64,000 nucleotides of DNA from assembly GCF_014192055.1 (NCBI RefSeq), contig NZ_JACHXM010000002.1, positions 1 to 64,000 on the forward strand, written 5' to 3'. Both the position numbers and the translations under genes were made by a program. This document shows positions 40,034 to 47,775 of the stretch, piece after piece. The first letter of the stretch is position 1. Every line of letters starts with the position of its first letter. Under the pieces are notes generated by a model. That model had not been told where the DNA came from and did no database searches. It saw only the letters and a program-made list of their open reading frames with translations. The stretch comes from Halomonas organivorans. Lineage in GTDB: Bacteria > Pseudomonadota > Gammaproteobacteria > Pseudomonadales > Halomonadaceae.

Positions 40034-40070
40034 TGTACACCTATGTACATCCAGAGAACGAGTGTGTACA
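40034..40070. promoter_or_regulatory. Triple TGTACA operator in the proC-like/demethylase promoter
   Basis: TGTACA at 40034-40039, 40044-40049 and 40065-40070, spaced 10 and 21 bp, so all face the same side of the helix. The last two make TGTACAT-N13-GTGTACA, as upstream of the TetR gene. Site to demethylase start: 47 bp. Confidence 0.7.
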
Positions 40071-40116
40071 TTCGCTTTGAACGCTGTCAAGCGCATAACA
40101 AGAGAGAGACCCGGCC

Positions 40117-42153
40117 ATGACGCGCGATCCGCTGCTGCAACCCTTCCAGCTCAAGCACCTGACACTGAAGAACAGGATCATGATGACGGCCCACGAGCCG
40201 GCATACCCCGAGGACGGCATGCCCAAGGCGCTCTATCGGGAATATCACGCCGAGCGAGCCAGGGCCGGCATCGGTCTGACCATGACGGCCGGGTCCGCGG
40301 CGGTGGCCAAGGACAGCCCGCCGGTGTTCAACAACATCCTGGCCTACAAGGACGAGGTGGTGCCCTGGATGCGCGAGCTGACTGAGGCCTGTCACCAGCA
40401 CGGCACCGCGGTGATGATCCAGCTCACCCATCTGGGTCGGCGTACCCGCTGGGACAAGGGCGACTGGCTACCGGCGGTATCGGCCTCCCACCGCCGCGAG
40501 GCCTCGCATCGCGCCTTTCCCAAGCAAGTCGAGGACTGGGACATCGAGCGATTGATCCGCGACTATGCTGATGCTGCCGAGCGCATGCAGGCGGCCGGAC
40601 TCGACGGCATCGAACTGCAGGCCTACGGTCACCTGATGGACCAGTTCTGGTCTCCGCTCACCAATACCCTCGAGGCCCCTTACGGGGGCGATCTCGACAA
40701 CCGTCTGCGCTTCACTTTCGAGGTACTGCGAGCCATTCGCCAGCGGGTCGGCGACGCCTTCATCGTCGGAGTGCGATATACGGGTGACGAGATGCTCACT
40801 GGCGGACTCACGGCCGACGACGGAATGGAGATCTCGCGACGCCTGAAGGACAGCGGCCTGATCGACTTCCTCAACGTGGTCCGCGGACATATCGACACCG
40901 ACCCCGGATTGACCGACGTGATTCCCGTCCAGGGCATGCCCAGCGCACCTCATCTGGACTTCGCCGGCGAGATTAGGCGCCGGATCGACTTCCCCACCTT
41001 TCACGGCGCCAAGATCCAGGAAGTCGCCACGGCCCGCCATGCCATCGCCGCCGGCAAGGCGGACATGATCGGCATGACCCGCGCCCACATGGCCGATCCC
41101 CACCTAGTGCGCAAGCTCATCGAGGGGCGCGAGGAAGAGATCCGCCCCTGCGTCGGCGCCAACTACTGCCTCGACCGCATCTACCAGGGCGGCGCCGCCT
41201 ACTGCATTCACAATGCCGCTACCGGGCGAGAAACCACCATGCCGCATGACATTCCCAGAGCCGCTCAACAGCGCCGGATCGTGGTCATCGGCGCCGGCCC
41301 AGCGGGCCTGGAAGCTGCCCGGGTGGCCGGCGAACGGGGCCATGAGGTCATCGTGCTGGAAGCCGCCAGCGATGCCGGCGGCCAGGTACGCCTCACCGCC
41401 CAGAACGAGCGCCGTCGTGAGATGATGGGCATCATCGATTGGCGCCTGGCGCGCTGCGAGGCCCTGGGCGTCGAGATCCGCTACAACGCCTGGGCGGAAG
41501 CCGAGGAGGTGCTCGCCGAATCGCCAGATGCGGTAATCGTGGCCACCGGCGGCTATCCGCAGGACGACCTGCCGGAGGTCGGCAGCGACCTGGTGGTCAA
41601 CACCTGGGACGTCATCTCCGGTCACGTGACACCGGGCAAGCGGGTGCTGCTGTTCGACGAGACCGGCGACAACGCCGCCATGCAGGCGGCGGAGATCATC
41701 GCCGCGACTGGCGCCGAGCTAGAGATCATGACGCCGGATCGAACCTTCGCGGCGGACATCATGGCGATGAACCTCGTGCCCTACATGCGCGCCCTGCAAC
41801 GACCCAATGTCACCTTCACGCCCACCTACCGACTGAAATCATTGGAGCGCGACGGCAACGAGCTGCTCGCCGGCATCACCAGCGACTATCTGGACCTGGA
41901 TCACGAACGTCGTATCGACCAGGTGGTGGTCAACTACGGCATCGTGCCGATGGCCGACATCTACTTCGAGCTGAAGCCCCATTCCACCAATGGCGGCGAA
42001 GTAAACTACGACGACCTGATCGCCGGCCGGCCCCAGGCCGTGGTGCGCAACCCAAGCGGCGGCTTCCAGCTGTTCCGGATCGGCGATGCCGTTGAGTCCC
42101 GCAACACCCATGCGGCCATCTACGATGCCCTGCGACTGGTCAAGGACCTGTGA
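40117..42153 (+). CDS. OYE/TMADH-type flavoprotein, N-methylproline demethylase-like (678 aa)
   Basis: Residues about 1-370 are an FMN-binding TIM barrel of the old-yellow-enzyme/trimethylamine-dehydrogenase class. The remainder is a FAD/NAD-binding half (VVIGAGPAGLEAARVAGERGHEV). This architecture serves amine demethylases such as HpbA, StcD and DgcA. The cluster cysteines are C345, C351 and C363, but the position of the fourth (C348 in TMADH-type CxxC) is Ala348. With HpbD 3 kb away, oxidation of N-methylproline or N-methyl-hydroxyproline with release of formaldehyde is the best guess. Dimethylglycine is an alternative. It starts the operon with the cupin and Ldh2-like genes. Confidence 0.83.
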   Translation: MTRDPLLQPFQLKHLTLKNRIMMTAHEPAYPEDGMPKALYREYHAERARAGIGLTMTAGSAAVAKDSPPVFNNILAYKDEVVPWMRELTEACHQHGTAVMIQLTHLGRRTRWDKGDWLPAVSASHRREASHRAFPKQVEDWDIERLIRDYADAAERMQAAGLDGIELQAYGHLMDQFWSPLTNTLEAPYGGDLDNRLRFTFEVLRAIRQRVGDAFIVGVRYTGDEMLTGGLTADDGMEISRRLKDSGLIDFLNVVRGHIDTDPGLTDVIPVQGMPSAPHLDFAGEIRRRIDFPTFHGAKIQEVATARHAIAAGKADMIGMTRAHMADPHLVRKLIEGREEEIRPCVGANYCLDRIYQGGAAYCIHNAATGRETTMPHDIPRAAQQRRIVVIGAGPAGLEAARVAGERGHEVIVLEAASDAGGQVRLTAQNERRREMMGIIDWRLARCEALGVEIRYNAWAEAEEVLAESPDAVIVATGGYPQDDLPEVGSDLVVNTWDVISGHVTPGKRVLLFDETGDNAAMQAAEIIAATGAELEIMTPDRTFAADIMAMNLVPYMRALQRPNVTFTPTYRLKSLERDGNELLAGITSDYLDLDHERRIDQVVVNYGIVPMADIYFELKPHSTNGGEVNYDDLIAGRPQAVVRNPSGGFQLFRIGDAVESRNTHAAIYDALRLVKDL

Positions 42154-42217
42154 TCCCTGGCACCGGAAATGACGAGTCGACCGGCGTATTCATCACTTCC
42201 TCGAGGAGGACGCAGCC

Positions 42218-42571
42218 GTGAACGATATCTTTGAAGCCCCCCGCTCGAATCGCCCCGACCAGGAACGCTTCCAGGTCACCGACACCCACTCACTGGATTG
42301 GCAGGAGAGCGGGATCACGGGATTCCAGCACAAGATCCTCTACTGTGACGACAGCGGTGACACCGAGACCATGCTGATCAGGATGGCACCCGGTGCCTTC
42401 TCGGACTATCACGCTCACGACAGACGTGAGCAGCTCTACGTAATCGAGGGTGACTTCTACGACCAGAACCACCACTACCGGAGCGGGAATTTCATCGTGC
42501 GAGAGCCGAACACCAACCATATCGCCGGCAGCGATGGCGGCGGGCTGGTACTGCTGATCTTTTCCCGTTGA
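42218..42571 (+). CDS. Small cupin protein (117 aa)
   Basis: A single cupin with DYHAHDRREQLYVIEGDFYDQNHHYRSGNFIVREPNTNH, containing His/Glu metal-ligand candidates. GTG 42218 follows GAGGAGG. It is between the demethylase (64 bp) and the Ldh2-like gene (30 bp), so it is part of the operon. The role may be isomerase or dioxygenase accessory; unknown. Confidence 0.8.
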   Translation: MNDIFEAPRSNRPDQERFQVTDTHSLDWQESGITGFQHKILYCDDSGDTETMLIRMAPGAFSDYHAHDRREQLYVIEGDFYDQNHHYRSGNFIVREPNTNHIAGSDGGGLVLLIFSR

Positions 42572-42601
42572 TCCACTCATGTCGTCAGGAGGACGCACTC
42601 C

Positions 42602-43606
42602 TTGGTTCAGCTGACCTTTTCCGCCAGTGAGGCGGAACGACTGGCCGAGCAGGCCTGCCGTTCCGCGGGCGCCAACCCTGCCACCGCACGCTCTCTGGCA
42701 ACGGCAACGGTGTCGGCCGCGCTGCATGGCCGTCCCGAAGTGGGATTTCCGCACCTGCTGCAATACCTCACCGGCTTTCGTGCGGGTCGGCTGAACGGCG
42801 AGGCCGAGCCAACACTGACCCATCCCCTGCCGGCGATCCTCCACTCGGATGCGGATGGGGGCACCGCCCAGCTCGGCTTCGACCTGGCCATGCCCATGCT
42901 GGTCGCCAGCACCCGGGAACTGGGAGTGTCACTCTTCACCCAGCACAACGGCTTCACCACCGGCGAGCTGGGCTACTACGTGCGACGTCTCGCCATCGAG
43001 GGGCTGATCGCCCTAGCCGTGTCCAACAGTCCCGCCGTGGTCGCCGGCACGACGGGTGGCAAGGCCGTCTTCGGTACCAACCCGATGGCGTTTGCCGCGC
43101 CCCTGTCCGATTCGCACGCGCCGCTGGTCATCGACCAGGCCTCCAGCGCCACGGCCCTCGTCAACCTGGCGGAGGCCGCCGACGCGGGGCGCAGAATACC
43201 CGAGGGCTGGGCCCTCGACGCCGAGGGGCGCCCCACCACCGATGCCACGGCGGCCCTGCGTGGCACCCTGCTGGCTTTCGGGGGCACGAAAGGCGCCAAC
43301 GTGGCACTGATGGTCGAGTGTCTCGCCGCCGGACTGTCCGGTGCCTCATGGTCGCTCGACATGGCGGATCCCCAGGAGGGGCGACGCTCAGTCGACGCGG
43401 GCATGACGATCATCGCCATCCAACCCAGGTTGATCGACGAGCATTTTGCGTTGCGGCTAAGCCGACAACTCGATCGGCTCAGTGCCCAGGGAACCTATGT
43501 GCCCGGCCGCCGCCCGGTGCACGACAACATCAGAGAAGAAGAAGGTGTGGTTATCGATACGCCGGTGCTGGAAGCGATCCGTCGTTACTTGCCGGGTCCC
43601 GAGTGA
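42602..43606 (+). CDS. Ldh2/malate dehydrogenase family, Pyr2C reductase-like (334 aa)
   Basis: A member of the malate/L-sulfolactate/DpkA family of NAD(P)-dependent reductases. QHNGFTTGELGYYVRRLA and GTNPMAFAAP are family motifs. DpkA-type members reduce delta1-pyrroline-2-carboxylate to L-proline, which would convert an oxidised D-proline product of HpbD-type chemistry to L-proline. That role is an inference; other 2-keto acids are possible. It begins with an uncommon TTG at 42602, supported by AGGAGG and by no better start. Confidence 0.8.
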   Translation: MVQLTFSASEAERLAEQACRSAGANPATARSLATATVSAALHGRPEVGFPHLLQYLTGFRAGRLNGEAEPTLTHPLPAILHSDADGGTAQLGFDLAMPMLVASTRELGVSLFTQHNGFTTGELGYYVRRLAIEGLIALAVSNSPAVVAGTTGGKAVFGTNPMAFAAPLSDSHAPLVIDQASSATALVNLAEAADAGRRIPEGWALDAEGRPTTDATAALRGTLLAFGGTKGANVALMVECLAAGLSGASWSLDMADPQEGRRSVDAGMTIIAIQPRLIDEHFALRLSRQLDRLSAQGTYVPGRRPVHDNIREEEGVVIDTPVLEAIRRYLPGPE

Positions 43607-43650
43607 TCAAATACCCGGGCACTCGCCGGACAACGATGCACAATCCGGCC

Positions 43651-43681
43651 TTTGCCCGCGAGAGGAGCCCTCGCGGGCAAA
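43651..43681. terminator. Bidirectional terminator between convergent genes
   Basis: A perfect 12-bp stem, TTTGCCCGCGAG/CTCGCGGGCAAA, with a 7-nt loop between stops at 43606 (+) and 43690 (-). Confidence 0.85.
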
Positions 43682-43689
43682 TTAAGCTT

Positions 43690-44424
43690 TCACGGCAGGC
43701 TCAGCTTCGCTGTCCGACCGCCATCGACGGTATAGATTTGCCCGGTGCAGAACCCCGCCTCTCCCGCGGCCAGGAAAGCGACCAGAGACGCGACCTCTTC
43801 CGGCTTCCCTGTCCGTGCTACCGGGTGAATACGCGCGATATCTCGGCGGAATGCAACCGGATCGGGCATGCTCTCGATGAAGTCGACATTCAGGTCCGTA
43901 TCGATCCAGCCGGGAGCGATCGCGTTACACCGGATTCCCTCGGCCCCGTGATCAACGGCCACCGCTCGGGTCAAGCCATGTAGTCCCGCCTTCGAGGCAC
44001 AGTAGGCGGCATGTCCCGGGTTCGACCCCAGGGCTTCGATCGATCCTACATTCACAATACTGCCTTGCGTTCTGCGCAGGTACGGCAGCGCGGCCTGGAT
44101 CATCAAGAATGGGGCGGTCAGATTCACCATCAGATTACGCTGCCAATCCTCACAGCTCATCGCCTCGACCGAGGATTCCTGCATCAGGCCGGCATTGTTG
44201 ACCAGCACATCCAACCGCCCGGCACGCGAGACCAGCTCAGTCACAACCTGCGCCGGACTTGTCGGGTCGGTGAAATCGGCAGGCAGCCATTCAAACTCGG
44301 TGTCCTGACTGCGCTGCGCGGTAAATACACGCGCACCCTCATCCCTCAACCGGCGTGCAATCGCCTGACCGATACCGGATCTGCCACCGGTTACGAGCGC
44401 TATCTTGTCTTGGAAACGCATCAT
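43690..44424 (-). CDS. SDR family oxidoreductase (244 aa)
   Basis: A classical SDR with TGGRSGIGQ, NNAG, and YCASK as the catalytic Tyr/Lys motif. It begins at ATG 44424, overlapping the stop of the preceding SDR (ATGA), so both are translationally coupled. It is a paralogue of the protein at 37357-38094. It is last in the hpbD operon, possibly oxidising a hydroxyl of a hydroxyproline-derived compound. Confidence 0.87.
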   Translation of the reverse strand: MMRFQDKIALVTGGRSGIGQAIARRLRDEGARVFTAQRSQDTEFEWLPADFTDPTSPAQVVTELVSRAGRLDVLVNNAGLMQESSVEAMSCEDWQRNLMVNLTAPFLMIQAALPYLRRTQGSIVNVGSIEALGSNPGHAAYCASKAGLHGLTRAVAVDHGAEGIRCNAIAPGWIDTDLNVDFIESMPDPVAFRRDIARIHPVARTGKPEEVASLVAFLAAGEAGFCTGQIYTVDGGRTAKLSLP

Positions 44425-45155
44425 GAGACAGGCTTCCCACCGTTGATCTCGATCAGAGTACCGCAAAGGTAGCGTGCCGCATCCGAAGCCAGGAAAAGCA
44501 CAACGTCCGCGATATCCTCTGGCTCGGCGATGCGGCCGAGCGGAACGGTCTTTCCCAGTTCGGCGATGGCGTGGTCCGGATCGAAACCACGTTTGGCGAA
44601 GCCTGTGCGCAGCATCGGGGTGTTCACCTCATTGGGGCAGACCGCATTGATGCGGATACCCTGATGGGCATGATCCATACCCATACATTGCGTGAGCGAG
44701 GCAATGGCCGCCTTGGTCATGCAGTAAAGCGCATGGTTCGACCCCGGCGCCTTAGCGCCCCAGCAAGAGGACGTGTTGACAATGGCACCACCTCCCTGAC
44801 GGGCCATCAGCGGGATCGCAGCGCGGCAGATTCGGAAGGGCGCCTCGACATTGACCCCGACCGACAAGTGCCAATCGGCATCTGTCGTTTCGGTCACCGG
44901 GCCACGGGAAATCACCCCGGCATTGTTGACCAGGATATCCAGACGGCCCAATGCGGCATGAGCCGCAAGCGGTAGGCCATCGGCATAATTCGTGTCAAGC
45001 AGGTCGCCGGGGAGATGCACCTCTGCCTCGATTCCCGAAACATCGCGGTCCGCGACAGCTACCCGAACGTCCTGCTCGCGCAGGCTCGCGACGACCGCGG
45101 CCCCGATTCCGCCCGCCGCGCCAGTGACCAGAGCAGTTTTTCCTGAGAAACTCAT
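44421..45155 (-). CDS. SDR family oxidoreductase (244 aa)
   Basis: A second SDR, less like the other two. It has TGAAGGIGA, NNAGVISRG, SSCWG and YCMTK. ATG 45155 follows GAGGAAA; the longer frame to 45212 overlaps hpbD. It lies 19 bp after hpbD and overlaps the next SDR gene by 4 bp. The substrate is unknown. Confidence 0.87.
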   Translation of the reverse strand: MSFSGKTALVTGAAGGIGAAVVASLREQDVRVAVADRDVSGIEAEVHLPGDLLDTNYADGLPLAAHAALGRLDILVNNAGVISRGPVTETTDADWHLSVGVNVEAPFRICRAAIPLMARQGGGAIVNTSSCWGAKAPGSNHALYCMTKAAIASLTQCMGMDHAHQGIRINAVCPNEVNTPMLRTGFAKRGFDPDHAIAELGKTVPLGRIAEPEDIADVVLFLASDAARYLCGTLIEINGGKPVS

Positions 45156-45174
45156 TTGTATTTCCTCGTGCTTA

Positions 45175-46278
45175 TCAGAAACTGGCGATAGGAGCGCCAA
45201 AAAGCGCTTCATCTGGACGAATACCTAATCCCGGACCGGTCGGCCGCCTGATGTGGCCACCTTCAATCCTGATCCCGTTCTCTGGATCGAAATTTCCTTC
45301 GATATATGAAGCGGCGACCCATGCTCCTTCGCACAAATCAGGCCGCATTGTGGCGGCAATCTGGGTGCAGGCGGCGGCGATCACATCCCCACCCCAGGCA
45401 TCATCGCAGGTGTGCGGCAAGTTACGGGCCTCGCAAATATCCCGGAATGTGCGCATGTTCTGGAGGCCGCCGATGCGTGTAATCTTCATACCGAATCCGT
45501 CGACCAGCCCCGTTCCTATCGCCGTGATTGCGGCATTCAGGTCGATGCCGCTCTCGTCCATGTAGATGCCGCGTGATACCTGTGGCCGGATCTTCCTGAG
45601 ATCCTCCACGGTGTTGCAGGGCTGCTCCATTATGAAAGGAATATCGGGACACTCACGGCTTACGCGCAGCGCATCACGTGTATTCCAGCCACGGTTGGCA
45701 TCGACAGCCATGCGCATGTCGCTGCTTCGGATGACGTCCCAGACCTTGTGGATGGTCTCGATATCGGTTTCGACAGGACGGCCACCGACCTTGACCTGAA
45801 TACGCGGATAGCCCATATCGCGAACCTCGGCAGCGATGCGGGCGGTTTCATCCGGGTCACCGACGATGGTCGAGTAATAGGTGGGCACTCGATCTACAAC
45901 AACACCGCCGAGCAATTCGGCAACGCTGACGCCAAGCCGCTTTCCGATAAGATCATGAGCGGCGATATCGATCGCCGCCTTTGCGTAGTTATGCCCGTTC
46001 AGAAGGCTGCCCATCTTGCGCTGCAGCACAAGCGGCCATAGCTCCGCTCCAATCAGGCCCGGCGCCATCACATTCAGAGCGGCTCGGGCCCCTTCCGCGT
46101 GAGCTTCGGCATAGGTGGAACCGACCGGACAGGTTTCACCCCAACCTTCGGTACCGTCCTCTGCCACCAACCTGACCAGGGTCGTATCCAGCGACCAGAC
46201 CTTTGTATTGGCCATGGTATAGGGGCCGTTCTTGACCGGCAGGTCATGCTTGTAGATATGAATCTCACGCAGTCGCAT
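45175..46278 (-). CDS. hpbD: 4-hydroxyproline betaine / proline betaine 2-epimerase (367 aa)
   Basis: An enolase-superfamily racemase that inverts C2 of proline betaine or 4-hydroxyproline betaine, opening them to catabolism. The acid/base lysines are K163 and K265, the metal ligands D193, E218 and D241. Y56, W320 and D292 line up at the same numbers I recall for the Pelagibaca HpbD substrate pocket. Length and start ([15 protein letters not shown]) also match. ATG 46278 follows GGGGGGATC; the longer frame to 46344 adds an unrelated stretch. It is divergent from a LysR gene and leads two SDR genes. Confidence 0.9.
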   Translation of the reverse strand: MRLREIHIYKHDLPVKNGPYTMANTKVWSLDTTLVRLVAEDGTEGWGETCPVGSTYAEAHAEGARAALNVMAPGLIGAELWPLVLQRKMGSLLNGHNYAKAAIDIAAHDLIGKRLGVSVAELLGGVVVDRVPTYYSTIVGDPDETARIAAEVRDMGYPRIQVKVGGRPVETDIETIHKVWDVIRSSDMRMAVDANRGWNTRDALRVSRECPDIPFIMEQPCNTVEDLRKIRPQVSRGIYMDESGIDLNAAITAIGTGLVDGFGMKITRIGGLQNMRTFRDICEARNLPHTCDDAWGGDVIAAACTQIAATMRPDLCEGAWVAASYIEGNFDPENGIRIEGGHIRRPTGPGLGIRPDEALFGAPIASF

Positions 46279-46362
46279 TTCACTGATCCCCCTTCTGTAT
46301 TGTGGATGATCTCGATGATCAGTGATACCGAGGCATTCGGACAAACGAGTTATGGGTAGGCT

Positions 46363-46385
46363 TCGCTAAACCTTTTGTTAAGCGA
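46363..46385. promoter_or_regulatory. Inverted repeat, likely LysR box of the hpbD/lysR promoter
   Basis: Arms TCGCTAAAC (46363-46371) and GTTAAGCGA (46377-46385) match at eight of nine pairs with a 5-bp centre, between hpbD and the lysR start. It fits the T-N11-A form. Confidence 0.6.
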
Positions 46386-46459
46386 TACGAGCGTCATTCA
46401 CAGAAAGAAATGTGGCAAAATGGCTTTTCGTTTAAGGCCGGCTGAGATGGTGGAAAGCG

Positions 46460-47389
46460 ATGAACAGCTCCAGACTTGGACTCCCGCCACTCAATGCCCT
46501 GCGCACTTTCGAGGCGGCTGCCCGCCACGGTAGTTTCAAGGCAGCGGCCGAGGAACTGTGTGTGACCCAGGCGGCGGTGAGCCGCCAGATTCAGACACTG
46601 GAAACCTTCTATGGATTGAAGTTGTTCATCCGTGGCAATCGCACAGTTGAACTGACAGAGGAGGGACAGACATTGCAGTTGGCGGCATCGCCCGCCTTGC
46701 AGAATCTCGCCGCGGTTTCGCGGGACCTTCTACGTCGTCACAGTCAGGGATATCTCTCCTTGGTCACGACAACGGCTTTTGGCCAGCTGTGGTTCATGCC
46801 CAGGTTCAAGATGCTGAACCACCAGTATCCGGACTTGCAGTTGCACCTGATCAGTGGCGAAGGCAACGCCAGCTATCGGGAAGGGTTTGATGCCGCCATC
46901 ATGCTCGGGCTCGAGGAACACCCGCAATACGTGGCAGAGTACCTTTTTTCGGAAGAAATATTTCCGGTATGTACCCCCGGATTTCTGGAGCAGCACCCTC
47001 ATATATCGACGCTTGCAGGCTTGCTGGACGTTACGCTGCTGAACCTGAGTGCAGGCCATTGGAAAGCCAGGTTGTGGACGCCGCTTGACTGGGACTTTTG
47101 GCTCGGGTTGTTTGGTATCGATGGAGCACAGAAACAAAAAGAAATGAACTTCAGCCACTTCACAATGCTGTTGGACGCCGTGTATCAGGAAGTGGGGGTT
47201 GGCCTCGCCTGGCGCCACCTGGTGCAGCAGCAGTTGGAAGAGGGCCGGCTGGTTCGGCCAGTCAAGGAAAGCTATGACGCACAGGACAGGAAGCACTATT
47301 TCGTCTGCCGTCGCGAGCGCGCCAACTCCCCGGAAATGCAGATACTCCGCGACTGGCTGATGGCCCAGACGCAGGAGCTGAGGGCATAG
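46460..47389 (+). CDS. LysR family regulator, GcvA-like (309 aa)
   Basis: The wHTH has LNALRTFEAAARHGSFKAAAEELCVTQAAVSRQIQTLE. The effector domain resembles GcvA-type LysR proteins. ATG 46460. It is divergent from hpbD across 181 bp with a symmetrical site, so it is the likely regulator of hpbD and the two SDRs, perhaps responding to proline betaine. Confidence 0.88.
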   Translation: MNSSRLGLPPLNALRTFEAAARHGSFKAAAEELCVTQAAVSRQIQTLETFYGLKLFIRGNRTVELTEEGQTLQLAASPALQNLAAVSRDLLRRHSQGYLSLVTTTAFGQLWFMPRFKMLNHQYPDLQLHLISGEGNASYREGFDAAIMLGLEEHPQYVAEYLFSEEIFPVCTPGFLEQHPHISTLAGLLDVTLLNLSAGHWKARLWTPLDWDFWLGLFGIDGAQKQKEMNFSHFTMLLDAVYQEVGVGLAWRHLVQQQLEEGRLVRPVKESYDAQDRKHYFVCRRERANSPEMQILRDWLMAQTQELRA

Positions 47390-47459
47390 CCGTGAAGGCG
47401 CCACACCCCCGGGGCGTAACCGAAGAACCTGGAACGTCCCGACCAGCCAGTCCAGCAGC

Positions 47460-47690
47460 TCATGGACAAGATGAGGCCATGGGCAGACCGTAGCAGCCGA
47501 TGACGATACTGGTACCCACGCTGGAGGCAAAGTGCACCGGATAGATGTCGATCCATTCCATGACCGGCAACAGCAGCGGGCTGAGGAAGGCGGCGACGCT
47601 CATGTCATCCATGATCATTCCCGTCAGGATCGGGAAGATTGGCCATCAGCAGAATCAGCAGCTTGAGCAAAGGTGTGGTCAACACCTGGG
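47460..47690 (-). pseudogene. Remnant of a TRAP transporter large permease (DctM-like)
   Basis: On the minus strand, translation from about 47645 to a stop at 47460-47462 gives LTGMIMDDMSVAAFLSPLLL, PVMEWIDIYPVHFASSVGTS and IVIGCYGLPMA, which follow the DctM pattern (GMxxD, PxLLPV, PxHF, TsxxIG, PPMA). Upstream bases give PLLKLLILLMANL in a different frame, so it is frameshifted, and most of the roughly 430-residue parent is missing. The edges are approximate. Confidence 0.65.
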
Positions 47691-47717
47691 GCACCGACAT
47701 CGTCGCGATGTCGGTGC
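47691..47717. repeat. Strong hairpin downstream of the BCCT gene
   Basis: GCACCGACATCG/CGATGTCGGTGC forms a perfect 12-bp stem with a 3-nt loop, 60-85 bp beyond the minus-strand BCCT stop. It may protect or end the transcript; there is no T-run on either strand. Confidence 0.5.
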
Positions 47718-47775
47718 CTTATGGCGATGGCCAGGCCTGAGACGGAGCCACGGTCAGGCCACGCTTTGCTTTCGC

